A DNA stretch of 64,000 bases. Origin: Foliamicus sp965115835 (lineage in GTDB: Bacteria > Pseudomonadota > Gammaproteobacteria > Steroidobacterales > Foliamicaceae). The notes under the pieces are model-generated. The model ran no database searches. It had not been told where the DNA came from and was given only the letters and a program-made list of their open reading frames with translations. This document shows positions 50,647 through 60,467 of this stretch, piece after piece. Position numbers and translations under genes: made by a program. The stretch is from positions 620,001-684,000 of the forward strand of contig OZ220471.1 in assembly GCA_965115835.1 (NCBI GenBank), written 5' to 3'. How positions within the stretch are numbered: position 1 is the first letter of the stretch; each line of letters begins with the position of its first letter.

Positions 50647-51344
50647 TTCCGCTCGAAGTCCGATTGGGCGTGCTCGCGAAGCAGGATCACGCTCTCTTCC
50701 CGGTATGCCTGGAATCTTGTTTCAAGATCGCCTGTGCGACTGGCGAAGCGGTTGTAGGCGATGACGGCGGGGATTGCGGCAAACAAGCCCATGGCGGTGG
50801 CGATCAGCGCCTCGGCGATGCCCGGCGCCACCAGCGACAGCGTGGCCGAATCGACATTGCCCAGGGCGCGGAACGAATTCATGATCCCCCATACGGTACC
50901 GAACAGGCCCACATAGGGGCTGACCGAACCGATCGTGGCGAGCCACGCCAAGCCGCTTTCCAGGCGCCTCAGTTCGTTCATCTGCGCCAGCCGCATTTCG
51001 CGGCGTCCCACCTCCACCAGCCTCTCCGGGTCGGTCTGCCCGCGCGCCGCCTGACGATGGAACTCGCGCATGCCGGCCTCGAACACCCAGGCCATCCCGC
51101 TGCCGCTGCGCTGCTTGTTGCGGGTCAGCGCCACAAACAACGACTCCAGACTGTCACGCTCCCTGAACGCCTGCTCGAAGTCGCTCAGATCCTGCTCGGC
51201 CTTGCGCAACACCACCCGCCTTTGCAGGATGATAACCCACGACACGATCGAGGCCGCCAGCAGCAGCGCCATGATCAACTGCACAAGCAGCGTGGCGCCC
51301 GCGATCAGGTCCCAGAAATCCATGTTCACGCTGACTTCACCCAC
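50643..51344 (-). CDS. tolQ: Tol-Pal system protein TolQ
   Basis: 233 residues from GTG 51344 (AGGTGAGG upstream); ATG 51323 is an alternative (7 residues shorter). MotA/TolQ/ExbB family: helix 1 LLVQLIMALLLAASIVSWVI, and helices 2 and 3 around TIGSVSPYVGLFGTVWGIMNSF and GIAEALIATAMGLFAAIPAVIAYN. First tol gene; only 32 bp from ruvB, so no ybgC thioesterase gene is present. Confidence 0.96.
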   Translation of the reverse strand: MGEVSVNMDFWDLIAGATLLVQLIMALLLAASIVSWVIILQRRVVLRKAEQDLSDFEQAFRERDSLESLFVALTRNKQRSGSGMAWVFEAGMREFHRQAARGQTDPERLVEVGRREMRLAQMNELRRLESGLAWLATIGSVSPYVGLFGTVWGIMNSFRALGNVDSATLSLVAPGIAEALIATAMGLFAAIPAVIAYNRFASRTGDLETRFQAYREESVILLREHAQSDFERK

Positions 51345-51376
51345 TTGCTCGCCTCACCTTCTGCATTGATGTCTCC

Positions 51377-52429
51377 TCAGCTTGCCAAGCCTTCCAACTG
51401 CGGATTATCACCCCGCTTGACCGGATTCTTCAGGCCCAGGGCGGCGTACGCCGCCGGCCCCGCCACCCTGCCGCGCGGCGTGCGCAAGACATAGCCCGCG
51501 CGCACCAGAAACGGCTCATAGACATCCTCGATCGTGCCCCGATCTTCGCCGATTCCGGCCGCCAGCGCCTCCACGCCTGCAGGGCCGCCATGGAAGCGTT
51601 CGATCAGCACCCCCAGCAGGCGCCGGTCCATGCGGTCCAGGCCATTCGCATGCACGTTGTACAGCTCCATCGCGGCTGCCGCGGTGTCGCCGTTGACGCA
51701 GCTGTCGGCGCGTACTTCCGCGTAATCCCTCGCCCGCCTCAAAAGCCGGTTGGCCACCCGCGGTGTGCCCCGGGCGCGCCCGGCGATTTCCGCCGCGCCT
51801 TTCGAGGTGCAGGAAACCCCCATGATCCCTGCCGCGCGCCGCACGATTCTCTGCAGATCGTCCCTGGAGTACAGCTCCAGGCGCTCCTGTATTCCGAAAC
51901 GGTCGCGCAGCGGCGACGACAGCAGGCCGGCGCGCGTGGTGGCGCCCACCAGCGTGAATGGCTTGAGCTTCAGTCGCATGGTGTGGGCAGCGGGGCCTTC
52001 GCCAATCACGATGTCGAGCCGGAAATCCTCCATGGCCGGGTACAGCAACTCCTGGACCACCGGGTTCAGCCGGTGAATCTCGTCGATGAACAGCACATCG
52101 CGCGCCTTGAGGTTGGTCAGCAGCGCCGCCAGATCGCCTGGGCGTTCCAGCACCGGCCCGGAGGTATGTCGCAATCCCACCCCGAGTTCGCGAGCGATCA
52201 CCTGCGCCAATGTAGTCTTTCCCAGGCCGGGCGGGCCGTACAGCAGAGTGTGGTCCATGGCTTCGTCACGCCTTGCGGCAGCCGCCACGCTGATCTGGAT
52301 CCGTTCCTTGACCTGGCGCTGGCCCAGGTACTCCTGCATCCGGCGGGGTCGGACCGTATTTTCCAGTTCGCGTTCGTCGCTCCGCGGTTCGGCGGAAAGG
52401 ACCCGTTCGCCATCCGGTTTCGCGCTCAC
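51377..52429 (-). CDS. ruvB: Holliday junction helicase RuvB
   Basis: 350 residues. AAA+ motor: Walker A YGPPGLGKTTLA, Walker B VLFIDEIHRL, sensor GATTRAGLLSSPLRDRFG with the arginine finger, and a C-terminal winged helix (VRAGYVLRTPRGR). Start GTG at 52429 overlaps ruvA (GTGA). Confidence 0.98.
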   Translation of the reverse strand: MSAKPDGERVLSAEPRSDERELENTVRPRRMQEYLGQRQVKERIQISVAAAARRDEAMDHTLLYGPPGLGKTTLAQVIARELGVGLRHTSGPVLERPGDLAALLTNLKARDVLFIDEIHRLNPVVQELLYPAMEDFRLDIVIGEGPAAHTMRLKLKPFTLVGATTRAGLLSSPLRDRFGIQERLELYSRDDLQRIVRRAAGIMGVSCTSKGAAEIAGRARGTPRVANRLLRRARDYAEVRADSCVNGDTAAAAMELYNVHANGLDRMDRRLLGVLIERFHGGPAGVEALAAGIGEDRGTIEDVYEPFLVRAGYVLRTPRGRVAGPAAYAALGLKNPVKRGDNPQLEGLAS

Positions 52430-53004
52430 GATGTATTCACTCCGCCCAGGGCGTGGCGTACCAGTTCCTCCACGTTACGACCGGCAGGGTCGCCCGCCTG
52501 CCTGAGCAGCCGCCTTGCTTCCATCTGGCTGTAACCCAGGCCCACCAGGGCTTTCAGCGCCAGACTCGAAGCGCTGTTTCCCCCTCCGCCTCCTGCCGGG
52601 ACCGAGTCCAGTCGGCCACGCAACTCCACGATCAGCCGGGCGGCTGTCTTGGGGCCTACGCCGGGAAGCCGGGTCAGCGCCTTGACGTCGCCGGCCTGCA
52701 CCTGTTCGGTGAATTCCGCCACCCCGCCTTGCGACACGATGCCCAGGGCCAGCTTGGGGCCAACGCCCGGCACCCGGATCAATTCCCGGAACCAGGCGCG
52801 GTCGGCTGTTTTCAGAAAGCCGAACAAGGTCAGTTCGTCATCGCGCTGTACCAGCTGGGTGGCAAGGCCCAGGTCTCCCCCCGCTCCGGGCAGCGCCGAG
52901 AAGTCGCTGAGCGGCATCTGCAGTTCGAAACCGACGCCATGCACCTCCAGCAGGATCGTCGGCGGCTCCACCGCCACCAGCCGGCCTTGCAAGGACCCGA
53001 TCAT
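52426..53004 (-). CDS. ruvA: Holliday junction binding protein RuvA
   Basis: 192 residues from ATG 53004, overlapping the ruvC stop (ATGA). OB-fold start MIGSLQGRLVAVEPP, two helix-hairpin-helix motifs (RVPGVGPKLALGI and RLPGVGPKTAARLIVEL) and a C-terminal UBA-like domain that contacts RuvB. Confidence 0.97.
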   Translation of the reverse strand: MIGSLQGRLVAVEPPTILLEVHGVGFELQMPLSDFSALPGAGGDLGLATQLVQRDDELTLFGFLKTADRAWFRELIRVPGVGPKLALGIVSQGGVAEFTEQVQAGDVKALTRLPGVGPKTAARLIVELRGRLDSVPAGGGGGNSASSLALKALVGLGYSQMEARRLLRQAGDPAGRNVEELVRHALGGVNTS

Positions 53005-53534
53005 GAGCAGGGCGCCGCGCCGGACTCGCAAGTCTCGGCGGGGTATTGCGCCATGCGCCGGTAGTGTGCGTGGCAGATGCCCAGCGCCAGACCGTCGGCC
53101 TCGTCCTCGTCCAGACTGCCGTCGTGATCCAGCAGCCGGGACACCATGGCGTTGACCTGATCCTTGCCGGCCCCTCCGTAGCCGCATACGGCTTGCTTGA
53201 CTCGCCGGGGCGAGTATTCGGCGGTTTCGCCGATTCCGGCCATCACCAGCGCGCACAGAGCCGCGCCGCGCGCCTGACCCAGCTTCAGCGCGCTTTGCGC
53301 GTTCTTGTGCATGAATACCGTTTCCAGCGCCGCCTCCTGCGCGCGATGGCGGCGCGCAACTTCGCCGAGCTCCAGAAAAATCTGCGTCAAGCGATCTCCC
53401 ATCGGCTTGTCCCGGGGCAGCACGATGCAGCCACTGTCCACATAGCGATTATCCACGCCGTCGCTTTCGATGACCCCCCAGCCGGTGAATCGGGAACCGG
53501 GGTCCACACCCATGATCCGGACCGGCGCATTCAT
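53001..53534 (-). CDS. ruvC: Holliday junction resolvase RuvC
   Basis: 177 residues. RNase H-like fold with acidic active site: Asp in MGVDPGSRFTG, Glu in ALETVF, and the Asp pair in LDEDEADGLALGICH. Cuts junctions symmetrically. 4 bp after yebC. Confidence 0.97.
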   Translation of the reverse strand: MNAPVRIMGVDPGSRFTGWGVIESDGVDNRYVDSGCIVLPRDKPMGDRLTQIFLELGEVARRHRAQEAALETVFMHKNAQSALKLGQARGAALCALVMAGIGETAEYSPRRVKQAVCGYGGAGKDQVNAMVSRLLDHDGSLDEDEADGLALGICHAHYRRMAQYPAETCESGAAPCS

Positions 53535-53538
53535 GCGG

Positions 53539-54279
53539 CTATCCGTTGCCGTCCACCGGCTGCAGGTTGGCGTTGGTCCAGATGTCCTGCACATCGTCGA
53601 GTTCGTGAAGGTGCTCCAGGAGCTTGAGCGTTTGTTCCGAACGTCTGGCGTCCAGCGGTGCGCCCACCGATGCGCGCATGGTGACCTCGGCGTTTTCAGG
53701 CGGCAGCTCCGCTTTCCGCAAGGCTTCCAGCACGCCGGAAAAATCGTGCGGGTCGGCCAGCACCTCGATGGCGCCGTCGTCGTCGCTCACCACATCCTCG
53801 GCGCCGGCCTCGATTGCCGCCTCGATGATCGCGGCTTCGTCGGCGCCCGGCGCGTAGGTGAACAGGGCCACCTCGTTGAACAGGTAGGCCACCGCTCCGT
53901 CGGCGCCCAGGTTTCCGCCGTGACGACTGAAGGCGTGGCGCACTTCGGCTACCGTGCGATTGCGGTTGTCCGTCAGGCAGCGCAGCAGGATGGCGGCCCC
54001 GCCGGCGCTGTAGCCCTCGTAGGTGACTTCCTCCGGGTCGCCGCCTTCCGCGCCGCTCTCCGCCCGGCCGATGGCCCGCTGGATGTTGTCCTTGGGAAGG
54101 CTTGCGGCCCGCGCCTTCTCGATCGCAAGCCGGAGCGCGGCGTTACCTGCCGGATCGGTTCCCCCAACGCGCGCCGCAACGGTGATTTCCCGCGCCAGAC
54201 GCGTAAAGAGCCGGCCGCGCCTGGCGTCCTGCCGGTTCTTGCGGTGCTGGATATTGGCCCACTTGGAGTGCCCCGCCAT
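53539..54279 (-). CDS. yebC: YebC/TACO1-family translation/regulatory protein
   Basis: 246 residues from ATG 54279 (MAGHSKWANIQHRKNRQD, the invariant family start). Three-domain YebC fold; DNVQRAI-like DNIQRAIGRAE and YEGYSAGGAAILL segments present. The family helps ribosomes through difficult peptide stretches and was earlier described as a DNA-binding regulator. Usual neighbour of ruvC. Confidence 0.96.
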   Translation of the reverse strand: MAGHSKWANIQHRKNRQDARRGRLFTRLAREITVAARVGGTDPAGNAALRLAIEKARAASLPKDNIQRAIGRAESGAEGGDPEEVTYEGYSAGGAAILLRCLTDNRNRTVAEVRHAFSRHGGNLGADGAVAYLFNEVALFTYAPGADEAAIIEAAIEAGAEDVVSDDDGAIEVLADPHDFSGVLEALRKAELPPENAEVTMRASVGAPLDARRSEQTLKLLEHLHELDDVQDIWTNANLQPVDGNG

Positions 54280-54319
54280 GGGCCGCTCATGATACCAGCA
54301 AGCGTCCTTGCTCCCTCGA

Positions 54320-55747
54320 TTACCGGTTGATCGCGTGGATGGCGCGCTTGTCCGCCGACAGCGCGGCTTCGTGCAGGGCTTCGCAAAGGGTGGGATGGCC
54401 ATGCACTGTGCGCTGAAGGTCCTCGGTGCTGGCCTCGAACTCCATCGCCAGCACCGCCTCCTGGATCAATTCTCCGGCCATGGGTCCAACGATATGCACT
54501 CCCAGGATCGCGTCGGTTTCCGGATCGGACAGGAATTTCGCCAGCCCCGCCGCCTGCGCCATGGCCTTGGCGCGGCCATTGGCGGCCATGTTGAAGGAAC
54601 CCACCTTGTACGGCTGGCCGGCTTTCTGCAACTCGTCTTCGGTGCGCCCTACCCAGGCGATTTCGGGCGAGGTGTAGATCACGGAAGGGATCGCCTCGTA
54701 GTTCACCTTTGCCGACTTCCCGGCAATGATCTCGGCCACCATCATCCCTTCTTCGGAACCCTTGTGCGCCAGCATGGGGCCACGCACAAGATCGCCGATG
54801 GCCCACACGCCGTCCGCGCTGGCGCAGCACTGCTCATCCACCTGCACATGCCCCCGTTCGGTCAGAACCACCCCGGCGTTTTCGTCAATCAAACCCTGCG
54901 TGGCCGGCGCGCGCCCGACCGCCACCACCAGCTTGTCCACGGCAATGTGGTGATCGCCCTCGCGGTCGCTGAAGCGCACTTCCACATGGTCCTTCACGCG
55001 GCGCGCGTTCTCCACCCGCGCTCCCAGCCGGGTATCCAGGCCCTGGCGCTTGAATTGCCGCTGCGCTTCCCGCGCCACCTGACTGTCGGCCATGAACAGG
55101 AAGCGATCCATGGCTTCCAGGATCGTCACTTCCGATCCCAGTCGATTCCAGACGCTGCCCAGTTCCAGCCCGATCACCCCGCCGCCAATCACGCCCAGCC
55201 GCGACGGCGGCCGCTCGAACGCAAGCGCACCCTCGGAATCCACGATGTATTCGCCGTCGAAAGGCGCAATCGGCAACTCCGCAGGACGGGAGCCTGCGGC
55301 AAGGACGACATGCTCGGCATGGCGGATGTATGCGGCCCCGCCGTGCGGGGTCACCTCCACCTGGCGGCCGGCCAGCAGGCGGCCTCGTCCCTCCAGGGCG
55401 GTGACGCCATTGGCGCGAAACAGCGCGGTGATGCCGGATGTGAGTTGGCGAACGATCCGGTTCTTGCGATCCTGCATCGCATTGAGGTCGAGGCGCGCCT
55501 CGTCGATCATGATGCCGTGACCGGCGAACTCGGTCCTCGCGCGGTGATACAGATCGGAGGATTCCAGCAGCACCTTCGAGGGGATGCAGCCCGCGTTCAG
55601 GCAAGTGCCGCCCAAAACTGGCCTGTCCTGCTTGTCCCGCCAGTCGTCGACACAGGCCACCGATAGACCCAACTGTGCTGCGCGAATGGCCCCGACATAA
55701 CCTGCCGGCCCTCCACCGATTATAATTACATCAAACTTATCAGTCAT
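54320..55747 (-). CDS. lpdA: Dihydrolipoamide dehydrogenase (E3)
   Basis: 475 residues. FAD fold DVIIIGGGPAGYVGAIRAAQ, redox disulfide GGTCLNAGCIPSK (about 45-57), NAD fold LGVIGGGVIGLELGSVW, and C-terminal His-Glu pair in HGHPTLCEALHEA. Regenerates lipoamide for the 2-oxoglutarate dehydrogenase encoded upstream (18-bp gap). Confidence 0.97.
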   Translation of the reverse strand: MTDKFDVIIIGGGPAGYVGAIRAAQLGLSVACVDDWRDKQDRPVLGGTCLNAGCIPSKVLLESSDLYHRARTEFAGHGIMIDEARLDLNAMQDRKNRIVRQLTSGITALFRANGVTALEGRGRLLAGRQVEVTPHGGAAYIRHAEHVVLAAGSRPAELPIAPFDGEYIVDSEGALAFERPPSRLGVIGGGVIGLELGSVWNRLGSEVTILEAMDRFLFMADSQVAREAQRQFKRQGLDTRLGARVENARRVKDHVEVRFSDREGDHHIAVDKLVVAVGRAPATQGLIDENAGVVLTERGHVQVDEQCCASADGVWAIGDLVRGPMLAHKGSEEGMMVAEIIAGKSAKVNYEAIPSVIYTSPEIAWVGRTEDELQKAGQPYKVGSFNMAANGRAKAMAQAAGLAKFLSDPETDAILGVHIVGPMAGELIQEAVLAMEFEASTEDLQRTVHGHPTLCEALHEAALSADKRAIHAINR

Positions 55748-55765
55748 TTATATATCAATTCTCAA

Positions 55766-57019
55766 TTACAAATCAAGCAAAAGGCAAGCGGGTTCCTCGA
55801 TGGCCTGCTTGATCGCCCCCAGGAACAACACGGCTTCGCGACCGTCCACAATACGATGGTCATAGCTCAGGGCGAGCGTCATCATCGGGCGGGCGGCGAC
55901 TTCGCCATCCACCACGACGGCCCGCTGCTCGATGCGATGCATGCCGAGAATGCCGCTTTGGGGCGGATTGAGGATGGGTGTGGACATGAGCGACCCGAAC
56001 ACGCCTCCGTTGGTGATGGTGAAAGTGCCGCCCGTCAGGTCGTCGAGTCCGATCATACCCTTGCGGGCGCTTTCGGCAAACGCTGCGATGGCCTGCTCGG
56101 TGGCGGCGAAGCTCATCCGGTCGGCGTCGCGCAGCACCGGAACCAGCAGCCCCCGGTGGGTGGAAACCGCCACGCCGATGTCGTAATAGTCGTGGTACAC
56201 GATCTCGGCGCCTTCCACGCTGGCGTTGACCACGGGAAAACGGCGGAGCGCAGCCACGCTGGCGGCCACGAAAAAACCCATGAATCCCATGCGCACTCCG
56301 TGCCTCGCCTCGAAGGCTTCGCCGCGCCGGCGGCGCAAATCCAGAACTGCGCTCATGTCTGCGTCATTGAACGTGGTCAGCATGGCTGCCTCACGCTGGG
56401 ATTCCACCATGCGCTGCGCGATCCGCGCCCGCAAGCGGCTCATGGTCTCGCGGCGCTCGCGCCGGCGCTCTTGCGCTGCCGGCGCTTCGACGCTTCCGCC
56501 GGCATCGGCTGCTTCCGGCTCCTCGACGCGCGCCGCCGTGTCCGCGCCCGATGCGGCGCCGAGGACTGCCAGCACATCGCGCTTGAGCACCCGTCCCTTC
56601 CTGCCGCTGCCGCGGATCGAGGCAAGGTCCAGATCGTGCTCCTCCAACAGGCGCCGAACCGCTGGCGACATGGTGACGGAACCCTGCCCGGCGTCACCGG
56701 CAGGCGCCGCAGACGGCGCTTCCGCCGCCTCCTGTCCTGCCGGAGCGGACAAGTCTGGTGGCGCTGCGCCGGCTGCGGAAGGCCGGAAAATCGCCAGGGG
56801 CGCGCCCGCGTTCACGACCGCTCCGGTTTCCGCCAGGATCTTCTCCAGCATGCCGCCGGCAGGCGCCGGCACCTCCAGCACCACCTTGTCGGTTTCCAGG
56901 TCGGCAAGGTTCTCATCCTGCGCAACCGTCTCGCCCGGCGACTTGTGCCAGGCCAGCACCCTGGCGTCGGCTACCGACTCCGGCAATTCCGGAGTTTTCA
57001 GTTCGATCGAATTGCCCAT
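55766..57019 (-). CDS. sucB: 2-oxoglutarate dehydrogenase E2, dihydrolipoyl succinyltransferase
   Basis: 417 residues. Lipoyl domain with the modified Lys in DLETDKVVLEV (about residue 44), an Ala/Pro linker, the E1/E3-binding peripheral domain (SPAVRRLLEEHDLDLASIRG), and the catalytic domain ending in SYDHRIVDGREAVLFL. Forms the complex core. 7 bp after sucA. Confidence 0.97.
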   Translation of the reverse strand: MGNSIELKTPELPESVADARVLAWHKSPGETVAQDENLADLETDKVVLEVPAPAGGMLEKILAETGAVVNAGAPLAIFRPSAAGAAPPDLSAPAGQEAAEAPSAAPAGDAGQGSVTMSPAVRRLLEEHDLDLASIRGSGRKGRVLKRDVLAVLGAASGADTAARVEEPEAADAGGSVEAPAAQERRRERRETMSRLRARIAQRMVESQREAAMLTTFNDADMSAVLDLRRRRGEAFEARHGVRMGFMGFFVAASVAALRRFPVVNASVEGAEIVYHDYYDIGVAVSTHRGLLVPVLRDADRMSFAATEQAIAAFAESARKGMIGLDDLTGGTFTITNGGVFGSLMSTPILNPPQSGILGMHRIEQRAVVVDGEVAARPMMTLALSYDHRIVDGREAVLFLGAIKQAIEEPACLLLDL

Positions 57020-57026
57020 CCTCGAA

Positions 57027-59819
57027 TCAAGCGACCCCCTTGTTGCGATTCAGCACCTGCTCCACGATGGCGTACTGCTGCAGCCGATGCAACTGAATGG
57101 ATCCGGGAGCGGGCGACGCCGCCCCGGGCCGCCCCATGTAGGTCAGGCGCTGCCCGGCGGACAACGCCCGTTCCAGGCGCGCCCGGATGCGATACCAGGC
57201 GCCCTGGTTCTTTGGCTCCTCCTGCGCCCACACGATGTCTTTCACGCCTGCGTAGCGTTGCAGGAGCGCCTGACACATCTCGTGCGGAAACGGGTACAGC
57301 TGCTCGATCCGAACCAGCGCAACATCGACTGCGCCCCCCTTGCGGCGCGCTTCGAGAAGATCGAAATACAGCTTTCCGGTGCATAGCGCCAGACGCTTGA
57401 CAGACCCACCGGACACTTCCGCTTCGTCGATGACAAGCTGGAACCGGCCTTCGCTGAGCGCCGTCAGGGGCGTGAATGAAAGCGGGTTCCTGAGCAGGCT
57501 CTTGGGCGTGAGCACGATCAGCGGCAGCCGCGCCTTGTTGCGCATCTGCCGGCGCAGCAGGTGAAAGATCTGCCCCGAGGTGGAAGGCACGCACACCCTC
57601 ATGTTTTCCTGCGCGCACAACTGGAGAAACCTTTCCAGGCGGGCCGAGGAATGCTCGGGGCCCGCGCCCTCCTGCCCGTGGGGGAGAAACAGCACCAGGC
57701 CCGACATCCGCCCCCACTTGGTCTCGCCGGAAGCAATGAACTGATCGATGACCACCTGCGCGCCGTTGCAGAAATCGCCGAATTGCCCCTCCCAGATCGT
57801 CAGACAGTCGGGATCGGTGGTCGAATAGCCGTACTCGAAGCCCATCACCGCCTCTTCGCTGAGCACCGAGTCGGTGATGGCGAACGCCCCCTGCAGGGGC
57901 GCCACATCGTCGAGCGGCGAATAGGCGCGCCCGCTGTGCTGGTCGATGAGACTGGCGTGACGATGAAAAAAGGTGCCGCGGCGGCTGTCCTGGCCGGTCA
58001 GACGCACCCGGTAGCCGTCCTTGAGCAGGCTGCCGTAGGCCATCAGTTCGGCAAATCCCCAATCCATGTCCCGTTCGCCGCGGGCCATTCCCAGCCGTTC
58101 GGCCACTACCTTTTCGACCCGCGGATGCAGATGCACATCGCCGGGTACGCTTCCCAGACGCTCGCCGAGTTCGGCCACTCGCCCGGGAGAAATGGCCGTA
58201 TTCACCTCCGCGTTCGCGTCTGCCTGACGATAGGCGTCCCAATCGACGGTGAACTCGTTGCCCACCATGCCCACGGAGGCCTCCGGAAGAGGGTCGCCTG
58301 CTTCCAGCCGGCGGCGATATTCGGCTTTCCGCGCCTTGATCTCCCCGTCGCTGACCACGCCCTGTTCGATCAGGCGGGCCGAGTACTGCTCGAGCGTCGT
58401 GGGATGCTTGCGGATCCGTGCGTACATGAGCGGCTGGGTAGCAGCCGGCTCGTCGGCTTCGTTATGTCCGTGGCGCCGGTAGCAAACGAGGTCCACGAAC
58501 ACATCCTTGTGGAATGTCTGGCGATACTCGAGCGCCAGCCGCATGGCGATGACACAGGCTTCCGGCGAATCGCCGTTCACATGCAGCACCGGCGCCTCGA
58601 TCATCTTGGCCACATCGCTGCAGTAGGGCGTGGAACGAGCGTCCTGCGGGTCGCTGGTGGTAAATCCGATCTGGTTGTTGACGATGAGATGCACGGCGCC
58701 GCCGGTGGCGAAGGAGCGGGCCTGGGAGAGTTGCAGGGTCTCCGCCACCACGCCCTGCCCTGCCACTGCGGCGTCGCCATGGATCAGGACCGGCAGGATT
58801 TCGTCGCCCTGGCTGTCCCGGCGGCGATCCATGCGCGCCCGCACCGAACCCAGGACCACCGGATCGACAATCTCCAGGTGCGAGGGATTGAAAGCCAGCA
58901 CCACATGCACCAGCCCCCCGGGGGTAGTCACGTCGGATGAGAACCCCATGTGGTACTTCACGTCGCCATACTTGCCCGACAGCGGTTCCGCTTCGCCGGC
59001 GAATTCCGCGTACAGTGTCTGCGGGGCCTTGCCCAGGACGTTGACCAGCACGTTGATGCGGCCCCGATGCGCCATGCCGATCACGATTTCCTGCAGGCCC
59101 TTGGCGCCGGCCTGCTGAATCAGGTCGTAGAGCATGGGAATGAGGCTGTCCCCGCCTTCCAGGGAAAAGCGCTTCTGGCCCACGTAGCGGGTATGCAGGT
59201 AGCGCTCCAGGCCCTCGGCAGCGATCAACTCACGCAGAATCGCGTGCCGGACTGCATTCGGCAGTGTCCCGCCCAGCATCGCCGTTTCCATCCGGTCGCG
59301 CAGCCACAGCCGCTCGCGCGCCCGGGATACATGCGCCATCTCCACGCCGACCGCGCCGCAATAGACCCGCTCGAGCCGCTCCCGAATCCTGCGCAGCGGC
59401 GCGAGCCTGCCTTCCACGCCTCCGAAGCGGCCGGTATGAAAGACGGTATCGAGATCCGCATCGCTCAGGCCGGTGTATTCCAGCTTCGGGGCCAGGGCGC
59501 GCAGGTTGCGGTTCAGCTGCAGCGGATCGACGCGCGCTGCTCGATAGCCCCGGAGGCGGTATAGCTGCACCAGCCGCACTACCGCAGCCTGCTTCGCGGC
59601 GCTGGTGCGCACCGCAGGCGCCTGCCCGCCGTTCGGCAGCCGGGTCGGCAAGTCGCGACCGCTCTCGATGCTCTCGAACAGGTCGCGCCAATGAGGCGCC
59701 ACCTCATCGGGAGCGCCCTTCCAGGTGGAATACAACCCGGACACGTAAGGCGCGTTGCCCGCAAACAGCGGCGAATCCCGGTAAGCGTGCTCAATCCAGC
59801 CTGTCATCACGCTTCGCAT
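57027..59819 (-). CDS. sucA: 2-oxoglutarate dehydrogenase E1
   Basis: 930 residues from ATG 59819; ATG 59807 (MTGWIEHAYRDSP) is nearly as good. Thiamine-diphosphate enzyme: IGMAHRGRINVLVNVLGK (about 225), GDAAVAGQGVVAETL, a VCYRRHGHNEADEPAATQP stretch, and the C-terminal transketolase-like half. Decarboxylates 2-oxoglutarate in the TCA cycle. First gene of sucA-sucB-lpd; no sdh genes are seen upstream. Confidence 0.97.
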   Translation of the reverse strand: MRSVMTGWIEHAYRDSPLFAGNAPYVSGLYSTWKGAPDEVAPHWRDLFESIESGRDLPTRLPNGGQAPAVRTSAAKQAAVVRLVQLYRLRGYRAARVDPLQLNRNLRALAPKLEYTGLSDADLDTVFHTGRFGGVEGRLAPLRRIRERLERVYCGAVGVEMAHVSRARERLWLRDRMETAMLGGTLPNAVRHAILRELIAAEGLERYLHTRYVGQKRFSLEGGDSLIPMLYDLIQQAGAKGLQEIVIGMAHRGRINVLVNVLGKAPQTLYAEFAGEAEPLSGKYGDVKYHMGFSSDVTTPGGLVHVVLAFNPSHLEIVDPVVLGSVRARMDRRRDSQGDEILPVLIHGDAAVAGQGVVAETLQLSQARSFATGGAVHLIVNNQIGFTTSDPQDARSTPYCSDVAKMIEAPVLHVNGDSPEACVIAMRLALEYRQTFHKDVFVDLVCYRRHGHNEADEPAATQPLMYARIRKHPTTLEQYSARLIEQGVVSDGEIKARKAEYRRRLEAGDPLPEASVGMVGNEFTVDWDAYRQADANAEVNTAISPGRVAELGERLGSVPGDVHLHPRVEKVVAERLGMARGERDMDWGFAELMAYGSLLKDGYRVRLTGQDSRRGTFFHRHASLIDQHSGRAYSPLDDVAPLQGAFAITDSVLSEEAVMGFEYGYSTTDPDCLTIWEGQFGDFCNGAQVVIDQFIASGETKWGRMSGLVLFLPHGQEGAGPEHSSARLERFLQLCAQENMRVCVPSTSGQIFHLLRRQMRNKARLPLIVLTPKSLLRNPLSFTPLTALSEGRFQLVIDEAEVSGGSVKRLALCTGKLYFDLLEARRKGGAVDVALVRIEQLYPFPHEMCQALLQRYAGVKDIVWAQEEPKNQGAWYRIRARLERALSAGQRLTYMGRPGAASPAPGSIQLHRLQQYAIVEQVLNRNKGVA

Positions 59820-60467
59820 TTTATAGCGCGCGCCATATGGATATGAGGACAATAAACGGCCCCTTCCAGAATGGGGAATCTCAATCCGTTGCGCCGGCCC
59901 ACGACGAAGCCGACAGCCTTCCCGCGCTTGTGCCCAGTGTCCACGCCGCGTTTGCCGGCGGTACTCTCCGCAGGCGTGCCGAGTGGACAGCGGGACTGAG
60001 GGTCTCTGCAACCGCCGCCTGCTCTCGGCCGGACTCTGCTCTTGATGGCGCAAGGCGGTGGTGGCGGCGCGGGCAAATGACAGCCCCTGCGACGGCTATA
60101 CGGATACCGACTGGCGCGGCGGATGCCTGGCCTCAACCATGCTTATTGGAATAGCTGCTGCTTGCCTCTCGGGACAGCGCCAAAGCGCCTCTGCGCAACT
60201 GCCGACAAGGTCGCGCGACCGTTCAAGGCGCGCCTGTTGCGCCCAGATTCAGATACAAGTTGCGGTAACATGTTTGTTACGGCCATGCGCCGACCAAGAC
60301 ATGCGGGACGAGCGAGAGGGTGAGGTCATGACAAAGATGGGCAACAGCGTCGAAGGTGGCGCGGCAGGTCGGTTGCGATGAACGATCTGTCGCGGTGGTT
60401 CGGGCGGGATTTGCTCGCCTCACGTACGCGCGCGACCGCGCTGCCTTGCGCCTTGCCTGTTACTCCA
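59820..60467. other. Divergent intergenic region between sucA and the FN3 gene
   Basis: About 650 bp without a convincing gene. It must hold the sucA promoter (minus) and the FN3 gene promoter (plus). The clearest structure is a 6-4-6 palindrome GTAACA-TGTT-TGTTAC at 60265-60280. Small reading frames on both strands here have no recognisable domain or good start signals. An ATG at 60378 opens a frame into the poly-C tract. Confidence 0.6.
60265..60280. promoter_or_regulatory. Palindrome upstream of the FN3 gene
   Basis: GTAACA-TGTT-TGTTAC is a perfect 16-base inverted repeat about 240 bp before the putative GTG start. Shape fits a dimeric regulator site; the regulator is unknown. Confidence 0.35.

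Noticed and set aside
60058..60381. 107-codon plus ORF ahead of the FN3 gene
   Set aside because: No recognisable domain, no ribosome binding site, odd composition; treated as intergenic.
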